DNA of 64,000 bases from Hyperoplus lanceolatus (lineage: Eukaryota; Chordata; Actinopteri; Uranoscopiformes; Ammodytidae), in assembly GCA_026929865.2 (NCBI GenBank), contig CM049403.1:26721001-26785000 (forward strand), written 5' to 3'. The notes under the pieces were generated by a model. The model did not search any database, was not told the origin of the DNA, and worked only from the letters and a program-made list of their open reading frames with translations. The position numbers and the translations under genes are program-made. Shown piece by piece: positions 30,926 through 40,749 of this stretch (positions within the stretch are counted from its first letter, which is position 1; each line of letters starts with the position of its first letter).

Positions 30926-31792
30926 CTGCCTAAATTGATTAATATGAACAACAAAAAGTCATATTGAGAAATAAAGAGAAACCCTGTATTGCTTAAGAGC
31001 TACATTTTGTTTCAAACAGTTTCCAAACTGCGGCCTGAATCGACTTTATTTGTGTTCTGTCCTCTTGGCAGCATTTTACACCTTTGCAAGGCCATCAACA
31101 AACAAATATTTGCAAAACTGTGTCAAAGGGCAGTTTAATAGGGACATGTAGTATGCGCACATGCAAACTAAAAAAAGCGTCTTTATATATTTTTTCTTAA
31201 GTAATGATCGTACTCTGGACATGCTTTTGTGTTTTGGACTCACAATTTGCTTCACTCATTTTCTCAATTCGGACACTAGCTGAGAAGAGTCTGTTCAACC
31301 TCACTGTAGCGCAACCGATTTTGTTTGCTTAATTGATTTCTGTGAATGATTACCAAGAAGGGATCAAAAACAAATAAAGCCTTACCGGAATACTCTTTTT
31401 TTGTTGTCACTCGATGATAAACAAAGTAAATCCTGACCACGCAAGAAACTTTGGCTCCTTCAGTTCTATCGGTGTTATTGTATTATACTGCTTAGTCTTT
31501 TCCATTATGTATTCTGCTTATTTTACAATATACATCTTAGTCCTAAAGCGATATGATAAAGTTTTTTTAAGGCTTTTGTTAAAGATCTATTGTGTTACAT
31601 AAGGTATTTTGTGTGGTCACGTCCTGCTTTTTCTACTGAGTGGGAGTCTGAGATCGCAGGAGGCTGGAACAGACTTTAGCAAATCATTGAGCAATCTCTT
31701 TTGGCCTGTGAGATCCACAGCTTTGTCTGTGTATAACTGCCTCAGTCCTCAGTTTCTGCTTCTGTTTGGCGGTTCAGGGTAATGGAGATAAA

Positions 31793-31862
31793 ATGCACGC
31801 AATAACCCTAAGCTGTGTCCTATTTGTGTGGATGCAAACACTGACCGTAGTCAAAAGTGAAG
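31793..31862 (+). CDS. cfhl: Gene 1 exon 1: signal peptide
   Basis: ATG with A at -3 opens a 70-nt exon encoding a short N-terminus, a hydrophobic LSCVLFVWM core and a polar end. It stops in phase 1 at GAAG|GTAAAA. The upstream ATG at 31,782 runs into a stop after seven codons. The same 70-nt length recurs in genes 2 and 3. Confidence 0.85.
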
Positions 31863-34339
31863 GTAAAAGCAAGTACTTTATGTAATTTTCACATTCATTT
31901 TTATCTTGGCATTTCATTTGTAGTTCAACATTTTGTTTGAGGACTCAACAGACATTATTCATATTTGTTCTTTTTTTTCATCCTGCAGACTGTACACTTC
32001 AAGATTTTAAAAATGACCAAAGCTTATATGACAGCAATTTTGACACAAGTGATCTCTTGCCCAGCTACTCTAGTGGAAAACAAGTGAGAGTGGGCTGCAA
32101 TATTGGCTACAGTGGTTATTTCAAACTGATCTGTGACAATGGACAATGGACGAAAAGAGGCACAAAATGTCAAGGTGAGTTGATTCAAAGTGTGTCTTTG
32201 ACTGTTCAATATAAATATTTATACTACTATTATTAGTGGTCAACCCCAGTATACACAATATAAGTCATATAATGACATATAGTAGTGTATATTCTGTGAA
32301 ATGGGCATAGTGCCATGGTTTGAATGAATGCACAATGCCAAAACAAACTAAACCCTATTGTATTGTTATTTTTGAATTTATATTACATGATATATTAGTA
32401 TTAAACAAATTATGGCAACATATTTTTCAATGGAAGTAAAACTTGTATCATCATTTCAATGTTGTTCCTCTCTCATTCTTACGTTATAAGCAAGATCATG
32501 TGGTCATCCGGGCGAAGCTCAGTTTGCAGATTTTCAGCTGGCAAAGGACACCGATTATGTCTTTGGGTCACAAGTTGTATACACCTGCCACAAAGGGTAT
32601 GGAAACATTTTGTAATTATTTTAAAAAAAAAATCTTCTTTGTGCTTTGTTAGTATTATACCTTCATAACAAGAAGTGTGTTTGGTTCTTTATAAGCCAAC
32701 TCCATCATCCATCATACATTGTACTGTTTTCAGTTATCAAATGGTCAGTCGCATAAACTACCGGAATTGCATGGCTGAAGGCTGGGATGGTGTTGTTCCT
32801 GTCTGTGAAGGTAAGAGCTAAGATAATGGATCTTATTAATTTGGTACCTGACACAAACAGGGAAATGTCACTGTGTGTGTCATCCCTTGACAAAACTAAA
32901 AATATTTTTGCTTCCCTGCCTGTAGGTTGATATATTCAATTTGTTATACAAAGTGTTTTGGTCATCCAATTTTTCTCCTTCCAGCCCAACAGTGTCCATT
33001 TAAACCTGTGGACAATAATGTCCAGGTGAATGGGGACCTAAGTGAAGCAACCTATGGCAATGTAGTTCGATTTAGCTGCAAGAACATCAAAGAAATCCTC
33101 GAAGGGCAAACAGAGATCTATTGTGATGAAAAAGGAGAGTGGAGTGACGCCCCTCCAAAATGCAAAGGTAAAGCTGTAATGATAAGGCCCCTTGAGTGAC
33201 CTTCATGGACTTGGAAATGAAATATCTGAACCTAATAGTTGCACATGTAGGGAAATATGCTTATCCACGCAGAGAATCACAGTAGATGAGAAGATCGATA
33301 CCAACTCTGTCCATCCGAAACTTGGTTTAACAGCTGGCCTACCTTTATCTGGGGAGGTTGCTATCGGAGTCACTGTGAAACATTCTGGCACATGAAACAA
33401 CCACCCTAAATTAAAAGGGAGTAGAGATGATGCCGCCAGCCTTGAAACAACTGTCAGAGTGTGTTCAGTTCCTCAAACAGAAACTTAACAATGAATCCAA
33501 CGAGTACAAGTGCTCCGAAGTGATTGAGAAAAAAAATTGAATTCAAATGTATATCTGTCTCAGGAATCCATTCCATACAGTAAATATGAAAAACTTTGAA
33601 GGGAATTTTGAAGCTTAGCTAATGTACGCCGCCATTCACGTGTATTACCTGTGAATATAATCGAAAGTAGGCCATCATTTTAGTCTAAGATCAGGTCAAT
33701 CAGTTGTTACTGTTTATAATACTTTTCAATAACAAATGCAGTAATATGTATGCTTGTGTGTATTCTTCAACAGAAATGAAATGCACAGCACCCGTGATTG
33801 AAAATGGCATCGTGCGTGAAACAATTGAAGAGTACAAGGAAAATGAAATTCTGAATTTTGAGTGCAATCGCAAATATAAACGCAGCAACGAAAGACTTTC
33901 AAGATGTATTAAACAAGGAGATAGCAAAGCAGGTTGGAGCCCCACACCTCAGTGTGAACGTAAGTAAACTGAGTAATCCAAGTAATTGTTTTGATAAAGG
34001 TGACAAGGGGCTGGATGAATGGCTGACATGTTATGCTTTATTTCCCATCAAATGCAGCGGTAAGATGTAAACTGTCACCACTGGAAGGAACCCGATATGA
34101 ACCTGCGAACAGGAATGTGTTTTCACCTGATGACACCGTAACAGTCACTTGTCCAAAGAAGTTCTGGATTTTTAACTTTGGGGAATCCTCAGCATTAAGT
34201 ACATGTCAAGAAGACGGAGAATGGAGTATCAACCCGGTGTGCAGAGGTATGGAACTGTATGGACACACTATGAGCTTGTGGTTCTCTACTGTGTTTATGA
34301 AGATTGATCTTATCTCAATGTACTCAAGATACACTTCTC

Positions 34340-34378
<39 letters not shown>

Positions 34379-37300
34379 CTAGAGGTTACATGCAGCGGTG
34401 ATAAACCCCGACTTCAACATGTGTATTCCTGGCAAACAAACTGGGATACAAAGAAATTGGATGACACTGTACGTTACACATGTAATGAAGGCTACATGGA
34501 GACAAATGACAGGGCCACATGCACCAGAGATGGGTGGAAACCAAAACCATTGTGTAAAGGTACTGTGAAGTTAATTTCCATGATATGCAGTCAATTAATT
34601 ATACTGTGACGGATAAAGTAATCTGTCACAGTCTATTATGTTGATAGTATTTAATTGCAATTTACTGGAGAAAACAAATTAATACTGCCCTGCAGACTGA
34701 AAACAAGTCTGCAAAACATGTTGCACGTTGATGGTAGTCACAAATCTCAATAAATAATATGACAGCAGACAGGTATTGATTGGAATTTAGAAGCAGTTTT
34801 TCATACTGGTGACAGTAACAACACAGTAAATGTGTTTTGTTTGTTTGTTTATTTTTGCAGCAATAACATGTGACAGACGTGATGTAGAGAATGCAGATAT
34901 TGTCAGCAGTTATGCTAACCAACAGACATACAACTATGGTCAATGAGTAAAGTATGAGTGCCATGACGGTTATAAAGGAGATGTTACTCTAACCTGCACG
35001 AAAGGGGGTTGGGATGCAAATCGCCATTGCACAGGTAAGAAAGTACAGAACAATAATGTAATTTTTTTCATGTATAATTACATTTTTCTATCTATCTGTT
35101 TATCTTTGTTTATAGAGGCATGCATTACAGATCAACTGAAGGAATGATCATATTAGCCAAAACCATCCAACTTGTTTAATCCCCGGTCAATGTCTAATAG
35201 GCTACAGTGTTTTCAAGATGTTGGTTGGAAACAGTAACGCTTTTGTTTGATACAAGAAAATAAGAACAAAAATGTTGAAACTCCAAACAACTATGATTCA
35301 TTTGTCATCAACTACTGCTTTTTTATTGTATGAAAGACTTTAATTTCAGCTGGTGAAATCCCTACGGTAGTCTATAAAAAGCAGATCAGATATGTGCTCA
35401 ATCCAAATAATAATGATAATAATATATTCCCAAACTCAAAGCCTTGCCACATCTATCCAGGATGCTTCGACTAAATCATGAAAACATATAAAATCAATCA
35501 ACATATATTGTTTAAATCCCCCTTTAATCCTCCAGGTTAATTTGACACAATATCAAAAATATGACATTTACAACACTAATGTTTGTCTGACATATAATCT
35601 GATGTGCACTCTTTCTGATTTTCCTCAGAGATAACTTGTGACATAAAACGTTACCAGGAAGCAGACATTGTCGGACCGGCTAAGTCTACATACAAGTACA
35701 ATGAACAGGTTGAGTACAACTGCAAGACTGGTTATACAGGACGTTTCAATATAACCTGTGGGGAAAGAGGTTGGATCGGATCTCAACAATGCAAAGGTAA
35801 AAAAATACTATACACGATACAGTTGATAGGATAAAAGTTAATCCGTTTATGTAAGTTCTATTTTCTTCATGCTTACACCACATTAAAAAAAAATGTGGGG
35901 CAATATATTGGGGGTTTTCTAAATAACTGCAATAATGCAACAAAAGGTGTAGATGTTTAAGGTTTACAAGTATGTGTTAACTGTTCTTCTTCTAAACAAC
36001 TTTCTTGAGGATTTTGCTTATTTGATCAGTTCAATATTGCAAAATATTCAACTGATGCACATTTAAAATGGATGTTAAACTATTTCAAATGACTTGATGG
36101 ATAAGTGGAATTTGTATATGTGACACTGTGTAAAACACTAACCCTGACCCTAACCTTGCAAGGAAAGAAATCTCCAAATTATAGGATTCAATTTAATGGC
36201 ACCAGGACTCAATATCTTAGGCAAGCTTTCCAATAATGTTTGATCAGATATTTGAGTCTGGAACAAAGTAGCGTCCCTGGAGCACCAGATTAAACATGGC
36301 TACAAATGCATTGTTACTATCTTTTGGTTGATGCTTTCGGAATATAACTTTTTTTTTCTTCTATCTGCAACAGGATGTCAGAAACGTGATATTCAAAATG
36401 GATTTATGGTTGGCCCACACAATGAAACACTGTACTACACCTGCAAAGATGGGTATAAGCTTTTCACCAAACCCTGGTGGGGTGCAACCAAATGTGACTT
36501 TGAGGGGTTTGAAGAAAATCCATGCATCGGTAATTTTTGACACCTTACATATCTAGTGCTAACCAGCATGAAGCAAAGTGGCTACAGTGGCTTGTAGATG
36601 TACTTGAATATCAACTTCAAGCTGACTGCCAACTAAGAAGCTGTACATCATTTTCAAATATCTGTAATTTATCCTCATATTGGATATCAAAAAGGATATA
36701 AATGATCAGAATCTTGTAAAAAAGAGGTCAATCCTTAGCACTCCATCAATATACATTGGCAGTGAATGCTTCTCGCCCAATTCTTCTAAGCAACCTCCAA
36801 TATGACATACCCCCCCACCCCCCCCCCGGGGGGGACCCCCACCCATTAAATGGGAGAATTTCCCCCCCAAAAAAGGGGGAAAAAAGTTTTTTGTATAGAT
36901 ATATATAATATTTAAGAATAGGCTGTGTGTATGAATCATGTGTTAGTTTGAATTTCTTAAAACTTGACAAATTGATAGTGACATAACTGATACATGTCAG
37001 ATTTTGATGTGTGACTTTTTTGTTCATTTACTGTTAATATTTGTGTTAGGCAACAATAAACAAACCTTATTGTTTGTTATCATCTCTTCTCCAGAGAAAA
37101 GTAGGTGTGGAAAAAAACCTGATATTCCCAATGGGAAAGTGGACAGTCGCCACAATATTATTTGCAACGAAGGATACAAGGCTGCGTTTGAAAGATTGAT
37201 TTGCAGCGAGGGACAATGGCTCTTAAATGGAATATCACCCGAAGAAATCTGTACACGTGAGTCATCTTCAGTCTTATTTTATCATTTAATGTAAATACTA

Positions 37301-37551
37301 ATTCAAAGATTATAAAATGTGACCTTATAGTGCACATGTTTTTTTTATCTCTTGCAGATATTGCCGTTCCCTGCAAACCCCCACCTCAAGTTGAGAATGC
37401 AGTTGTCTTGAGTTTATATCAGAAGGAACATCTGTCTGGTTCTGACTTAACATATCGGTGCCGTGATGAGTGTACAACAGAGGGAGACGTTACAATTCGA
37501 TGTGAAAATGGAGAATGGCGGAAAATGAACCTTAAATGTACATGTACATAG
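31793..37551 (+). CDS. cfhl: Complement factor H-like gene 1 (signal + 11 CCPs, in-frame stop in CCP7)
   Basis: Thirteen exons encode a secreted chain of complement control protein modules. Factor H-family proteins bind C3b and host surfaces in plasma and act as factor I cofactors and convertase decay accelerators. The family call rests on CCP2, whose CGHPG opening and two-exon split (106 + 77 nt) match mammalian factor H, and on CCP4 with its YKENE motif. All exon junctions are phase 1, except the phase 2 split in CCP2, and coding lengths sum to 2,028 nt, divisible by three. A TGA at 34,944-34,946 inside exon 9 would end the product at 419 residues, after six complete CCPs. If read past it would be 675 residues; skipping exon 9 gives 617. 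The last exon ends in its own TAG and has no CCP20-like module. An AATAAA lies at 37,710. The paralogue identity within the fish cfh/cfhl family is not settled. Confidence 0.85.
31989..32174 (+). CDS. cfhl: Gene 1 exon 2: CCP1
   Basis: The acceptor CCTGCAG and donor AAG|GTGAGT bound a 186-nt phase 1-1 exon. The module has the four sushi cysteines (DC, GC, IC, KC) and the tryptophan of NGQW. It corresponds in position to factor H CCP1, the first of the C3b-binding N-terminal modules. Confidence 0.88.
32491..32596 (+). CDS. cfhl: Gene 1 exon 3: CCP2, first half
   Basis: A 106-nt exon from acceptor TTATAAG to donor GG|GTATGG. It encodes RSCGHPGEAQF and ends at YTCHKG, close to the mammalian factor H CCP2 opening. 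The acceptor lacks a good pyrimidine tract immediately upstream, but phase only fits this site; the alternative AG four bases downstream breaks frame. Confidence 0.85.
32734..32810 (+). CDS. cfhl: Gene 1 exon 4: CCP2, second half
   Basis: A 77-nt exon completes CCP2: YQMVSRINYRNC, AEGW and PVCE. Joined in phase 2 to exon 3 it restores the four cysteines and the Trp. The INYR motif is shared with mammalian factor H CCP2. Donor is GAAG|GTAAGA. Confidence 0.88.
32985..33167 (+). CDS. cfhl: Gene 1 exon 5: CCP3
   Basis: A 183-nt phase 1-1 exon with acceptor TCCTTCCAG and donor AAAG|GTAAAG. Cysteines are in QQCPF, FSC, YCD and KCK, with GEW before the last. Decayed relics of this exon occur near 56,550 and 59,486-59,727 inside gene 3, showing that this part of the locus was duplicated. 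Confidence 0.88.
33225..33345. repeat. Fish interspersed-repeat fragment in intron 5
   Basis: The motif GGGAAATATGCTTAT followed by GATGAGAAGATCGATACC is one I recognise from a widespread fish repeat. Ends are not resolvable here. It accounts for much of this 606-bp intron. Confidence 0.45.
33774..33959 (+). CDS. cfhl: Gene 1 exon 6: CCP4
   Basis: A 186-nt phase 1-1 exon: EMKC, FEC, SRC, QCE cysteines and GW. The YKENE string before the second cysteine is shared with mammalian factor H CCP4. CCP1-4 together form the regulatory fragment in factor H, so the N-terminal part of gene 1 looks complete. Donor GAAC|GTAAGT. Confidence 0.9.
34058..34246 (+). CDS. cfhl: Gene 1 exon 7: CCP5-like
   Basis: A 189-nt phase 1-1 exon starting after AAATGCAG and ending AGAG|GTATGG. 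Motifs are VRCKL, VTCPKKFW, TCQEDGEW and VCR. Two near-identical copies, each 192 nt, sit at 57,991 and 63,369 in gene 3, together with about 90 bp of the following intron. Confidence 0.88.
34335..34374. repeat. (CT)n tract serving as polypyrimidine tract of exon 8
   Basis: About 40 bp of CT repeats runs up to TTATTCTAG, the acceptor of exon 8. The same repeat in the gene 3 copy at 58,272-58,289 coincides with a duplication junction. Confidence 0.85.
34383..34559 (+). CDS. cfhl: Gene 1 exon 8: CCP6
   Basis: A 177-nt phase 1-1 exon: VTCSG, YTCNEGY, ATC, DGW and LCK give a complete module. The acceptor uses the CT microsatellite as pyrimidine tract, so repeat length could affect splicing. Donor AAAG|GTACTG is weaker than its neighbours. 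Confidence 0.85.
34861..35034 (+). CDS. cfhl: Gene 1 exon 9: CCP7 with in-frame TGA
   Basis: A 174-nt phase 1-1 exon with a strong acceptor (TTATTTTTGCAG) and donor (ACAG|GTAAGA). It has all four cysteines (ITCD, YEC, LTC, HCT) and the GGW. TGA at 34,944-34,946 falls between YNYGQ and VKYEC, where exon 10 has YKYNEQVEYNC, so the module is otherwise intact. Options are a true truncation, an assembly or allele error, or exon skipping, which would keep frame. Confidence 0.82.
35629..35796 (+). CDS. cfhl: Gene 1 exon 10: CCP8
   Basis: A 168-nt phase 1-1 exon: ITCD, YNCKTGY, ITCGERGW and QCK. It is closely similar to exon 9 (both start with ITCD and carry ADIV), so the two look like a tandem exon duplication. 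The 594-bp intron before it shows no repeat that I recognise. Confidence 0.87.
36374..36529 (+). CDS. cfhl: Gene 1 exon 11: CCP9, short module
   Basis: A 156-nt phase 1-1 exon, the shortest CCP here. Cysteines are GCQ, YTCKDGY, KCDF and PCIG. The usual Trp before the last cysteine is not in its normal place; a WW pair sits before the third cysteine instead. Acceptor CTGCAACAG, donor ATCG|GTAATT. Confidence 0.82.
36811..36895. repeat. C/G homopolymer palindromic tract in intron 11
   Basis: Runs of C, then G, then C, with AAAAAGGGGGAAAAAA following, form a low-complexity foldback of about 85 bp. Nothing around it suggests a transposon end. The exact run lengths are doubtful. Confidence 0.7.
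37095..37256 (+). CDS. cfhl: Gene 1 exon 12: CCP10
   Basis: A 162-nt phase 1-1 exon with acceptor TTCTCCAG and donor ACAC|GTGAGT. Motifs RCGKKPDIPNG, ICNEGY, ICSEGQW and ICT define the module. Confidence 0.87.
37358..37551 (+). CDS. cfhl: Gene 1 exon 13: CCP11 and stop
   Basis: The final 194-nt exon includes TAG at 37,549-37,551. It has the four sushi cysteines (VPCK, YRC, RCENGEW, LKC) plus two extra ones, in RDEC between Cys II and III and in the terminal TCT. It is not CCP20-like. Confidence 0.86.
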
Positions 37552-37709
37552 ATCTTAAAACATTAACTTTAACAAGTCAAGTAAAGTTTCAAATTTTATT
37601 GTGAATTTATTAAAAAATAATTGACCGTAAGTGTTACAGTTTTTTTTAAGTGTTTCATTGCCCTTTGAACATATATCTGGCCTTAGATTCAATCTGTTCT
37701 TCAGATTTC

Positions 37710-37715
37710 AATAAA
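37710..37715 (+). promoter_or_regulatory. Poly(A) signal AATAAA, gene 1
   Basis: First canonical AATAAA after the TAG of gene 1, giving a 3' UTR of roughly 180 nt. Confidence 0.6.
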
Positions 37716-40679
37716 TGGCATTAAAGAAATTATGTCTTAAACTTAAAAAAATGCTATAGAAAAAACACGTTATCAATTCCCAGTTGTGGTTTAAAACCTA
37801 TAGATTTATTTTTGTATTTTTACCAATTTACAGATTACAGGCAACTGATCCTCACGTGTGAAAAGACATAGATTGAGAACTGAAGATTTTCCGAAAATGA
37901 ATAATGGTAAGGGATAGTGAAAGTGGAAGCAGAGTTAAAGTTTTAATCCGTTAGATTAGGTCATTTTCTATTAAGTGTCTACCTATCAAGGAATGAGGTA
38001 AAACAATGGTGATTGAGCATATGAGCCCCTAATGAAAGCACTTGTATTTGCGGTTTGCCCGAGTAATACTATATGGGTGTCTGGCGAATCTCCCTGTGGC
38101 TAGCAGTTAGTGGCAGTCATGAGGCGTGCGATACATTGTATTCAAAACATGGAACTTTTGACTCTGAAGTACTGAGTTCTGACCTATGTGTGTTCCAGTG
38201 CATCTGAAAGTTTTTTTATTTTGCTTTTATAAGATATTTTAATGGTCCCAAATGTTCTAAATGAATGAAAAGGTCATTCTGCGCTGACATGTCGGGAGTT
38301 CCCGCTTATCTTTTTACACACTCTTCATTTATCAGATTTTGAAGAATAAGAAAAAAAAAAACATCTGTGTAAACATACACACAAATTAACATTCAGTACT
38401 TTTTGTATGTATTGAAAAAAGACAACAACAAAAAAGGAAAAACAGAAAAACGATTTCGCGATTTCTTAGTACAAAGGAATGCAGCATTGGGTCTGTCTTA
38501 ACGTCACAGATTCGCTCTAATGTTTCTCAAATCTTACGGACTATAACTTTAATAATATTTAAGAATGAATAATAATTCATTAACAGATAAGTTACAATGT
38601 CACTTAATTAAGTTACAATGTTTTCAAGTCCATATTATTCTAATGGTCACAAACCACATGTTGGATGAGAGAGTTATGTGACCATAGTGGCAAATTCATA
38701 CCAATGTCCTGTTCTAATAAATGAAATATGATCCATGAACATGTAATCAATGGAAAGAGTATAATCTAATGATTGAATTACTTATGTTGTTACAGTGTGA
38801 CCTGATTTTTTCATTTGGCATCTTGAATAAAAGACAATATTAGAAAAGCTTTATTTTTATGTATTTATTTGTTATTGTGTCATTCTAAATCCAGCCCTAT
38901 AAAGAATATATATATATATATGTATGGGGTTAAAGATGGAGCATTTAGGTAGGGCATGAAATTGTTTTGCCAGTATTTGCAGAATTGTAGAGTTTATTGT
39001 TCCGAACAAAGTTTGAAAAGTGGATTCAGGCTTTCAGAACTTGGCATAATATATAGTATGCTTCATTATGTTAAGTTTGAATTAATGGACACTATTGTAA
39101 CACTGTTTTTCAAGTAAAGAAATGAACATTAATGAAAATCTTTAAAGGCAAATAAATAGGCTTAGTCAAAATATGAATAAACCCCAATCCCCAAGACACA
39201 CTTTGCCAATCTCTACTTAAAATAAATGTATTATTTGGTTTTACTTAAAATGCTGGCGAAAATGTAGCAATGAAATATGGATTGAGAATATTTGACTAAC
39301 ACATGAAAATATAATTAGATATGCATAATTTTTTTAAATCGTGTCCACGGTGACAGAGCAACCATCCAGATCAAACACACCTCCCCTTCTAAACCTTTCA
39401 TAATGATTACAGTTGTTAATTCAGTATAGCACACAAAAATGATTGGACACAACTTTGAACTACAGCCTTAACAAAAGCACAGAACACGTTTTCTTGATAA
39501 TTTAAATGTGTCAGCTTCAGGTTTAAAGCAGGGGTAAGTGGTATACTGTACATTTTTGTCAAGCACTTACACAGGCTTCAGTCAATATGCTCTGCAGTAA
39601 GCAGAGGAGAAGCTTGTCATGCCAAAACCCTTTATCCAATAAGGAAAGAGAACACTACAAAAGTATTCTCATACAAAAAAGAATGATCTAATACATTGAT
39701 TATTATATATTATAAACGAGCGAATTATGATATACTATTGCAGATTAAGCAGCTCAGTAGGCCATAATCATTTTAATCAAATAATATAACAAATGTGCCA
39801 TACTGTATAATGAGTACTTTTGGTGCTTTAATTTTATTTTGAAGCTAATGTTTTGGTACTTTTACAAAGACACACTATTTTGAATGTTGGAATTTTAGTA
39901 TTGGTATTGCTATTTTCAGTTAAAAGGTAAAAGTTCAGAGTACTTCTTTCACCACTCCCCTTAAATTAGGAAAAACAAGAGACAGTGACATTATTTGAAA
40001 TAATTAAGTGTATTTCCTCAGCAGTAATGTTCATTTAAGTGTGCATCATTTTAGTGCAAATAAAAAAGGTTTCCTCTCTCAGTACCAATCTAATTGCTTC
40101 ATTGACTGTTTGCTCAACTGAAGGATTTTGGCAATGGACTCTGTACTGTATCTACTGATTCCTCATCAAACCAGACAAACACAGCTTAGTCATTCAGCAG
40201 ACACTAAAAAACACACAAGTTGATGGGATCTTTCATTAATGTGTCCTGACATCGGTCCTGCCGTGTTGTCAAGTTATATTATATCAGGTCAATAGAAAGA
40301 TAGCTTTTCTTTTATGGTATGTTCTAGTTCTAAAGCAGACTCCATTTTAGCATTTTGTGAATTAATTTGATAGGATACCAAATAAATACATTTTGAAGAG
40401 GCTTGTGATTGATTCATATTGCAAAAAATATATAATGTACTGTATATGCACCTGTCTGGAGCTCTAAGTATTGTGAACAGTGTGTGCTGTGTGTTTTTCC
40501 ATGTGTCATGTTGTGTTCATATTGTGCAATCCCACTGGGCAGTCCATGTTGTGACCCTGGGTGCTTCCTAAGGACTGCAGCTGAGGATAAACAAACAGCA
40601 ATAGCACAGAAAGCCGAGTTTGTCAAAGAGCTTGGCCGCAGTTGTACTCTTGTGTGTCACCGCGAAGCTGCTTTTCAAA
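37716..40679. other. Intergenic between genes 1 and 2
   Basis: No exon-like sequence and no delimitable repeat, apart from a short AT run near 38,908. A TATA-like ATATATAATG at about 40,429 lies 250 bp upstream of the gene 2 ATG but is unproven as a promoter. Confidence 0.5.
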
Positions 40680-40749
40680 ATGCCATGGCCCTTAATCCTT
40701 TTGTTTCTCCAACTTTGTGGGAGTGCAGAAGTTTCACCGCTATCAAAAG
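40680..40749 (+). CDS. cfhl: Gene 2 exon 1: signal peptide
   Basis: ATG with A at -3 starts a 70-nt exon encoding MPWPLILLFLQLCGSAEV and a polar end, stopping in phase 1 at AAAG|GTAAGA. Cleavage after GSA is plausible. The length is identical to the signal exons of genes 1 and 3. Confidence 0.85.

Noticed and set aside
33192-33400. Extra exon in gene 1 intron 5
   Set aside because: The frames overlap a common fish repeat and lack a four-cysteine CCP pattern.
34944-34946. Selenocysteine reading of the TGA in gene 1
   Set aside because: Factor H proteins are not selenoproteins and the aligned position in CCP8 is an ordinary Gln; no SECIS-like structure was identified.
36706-37027. Minus-strand glycine-rich frames
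   Set aside because: They arise from the C/G homopolymer tract.
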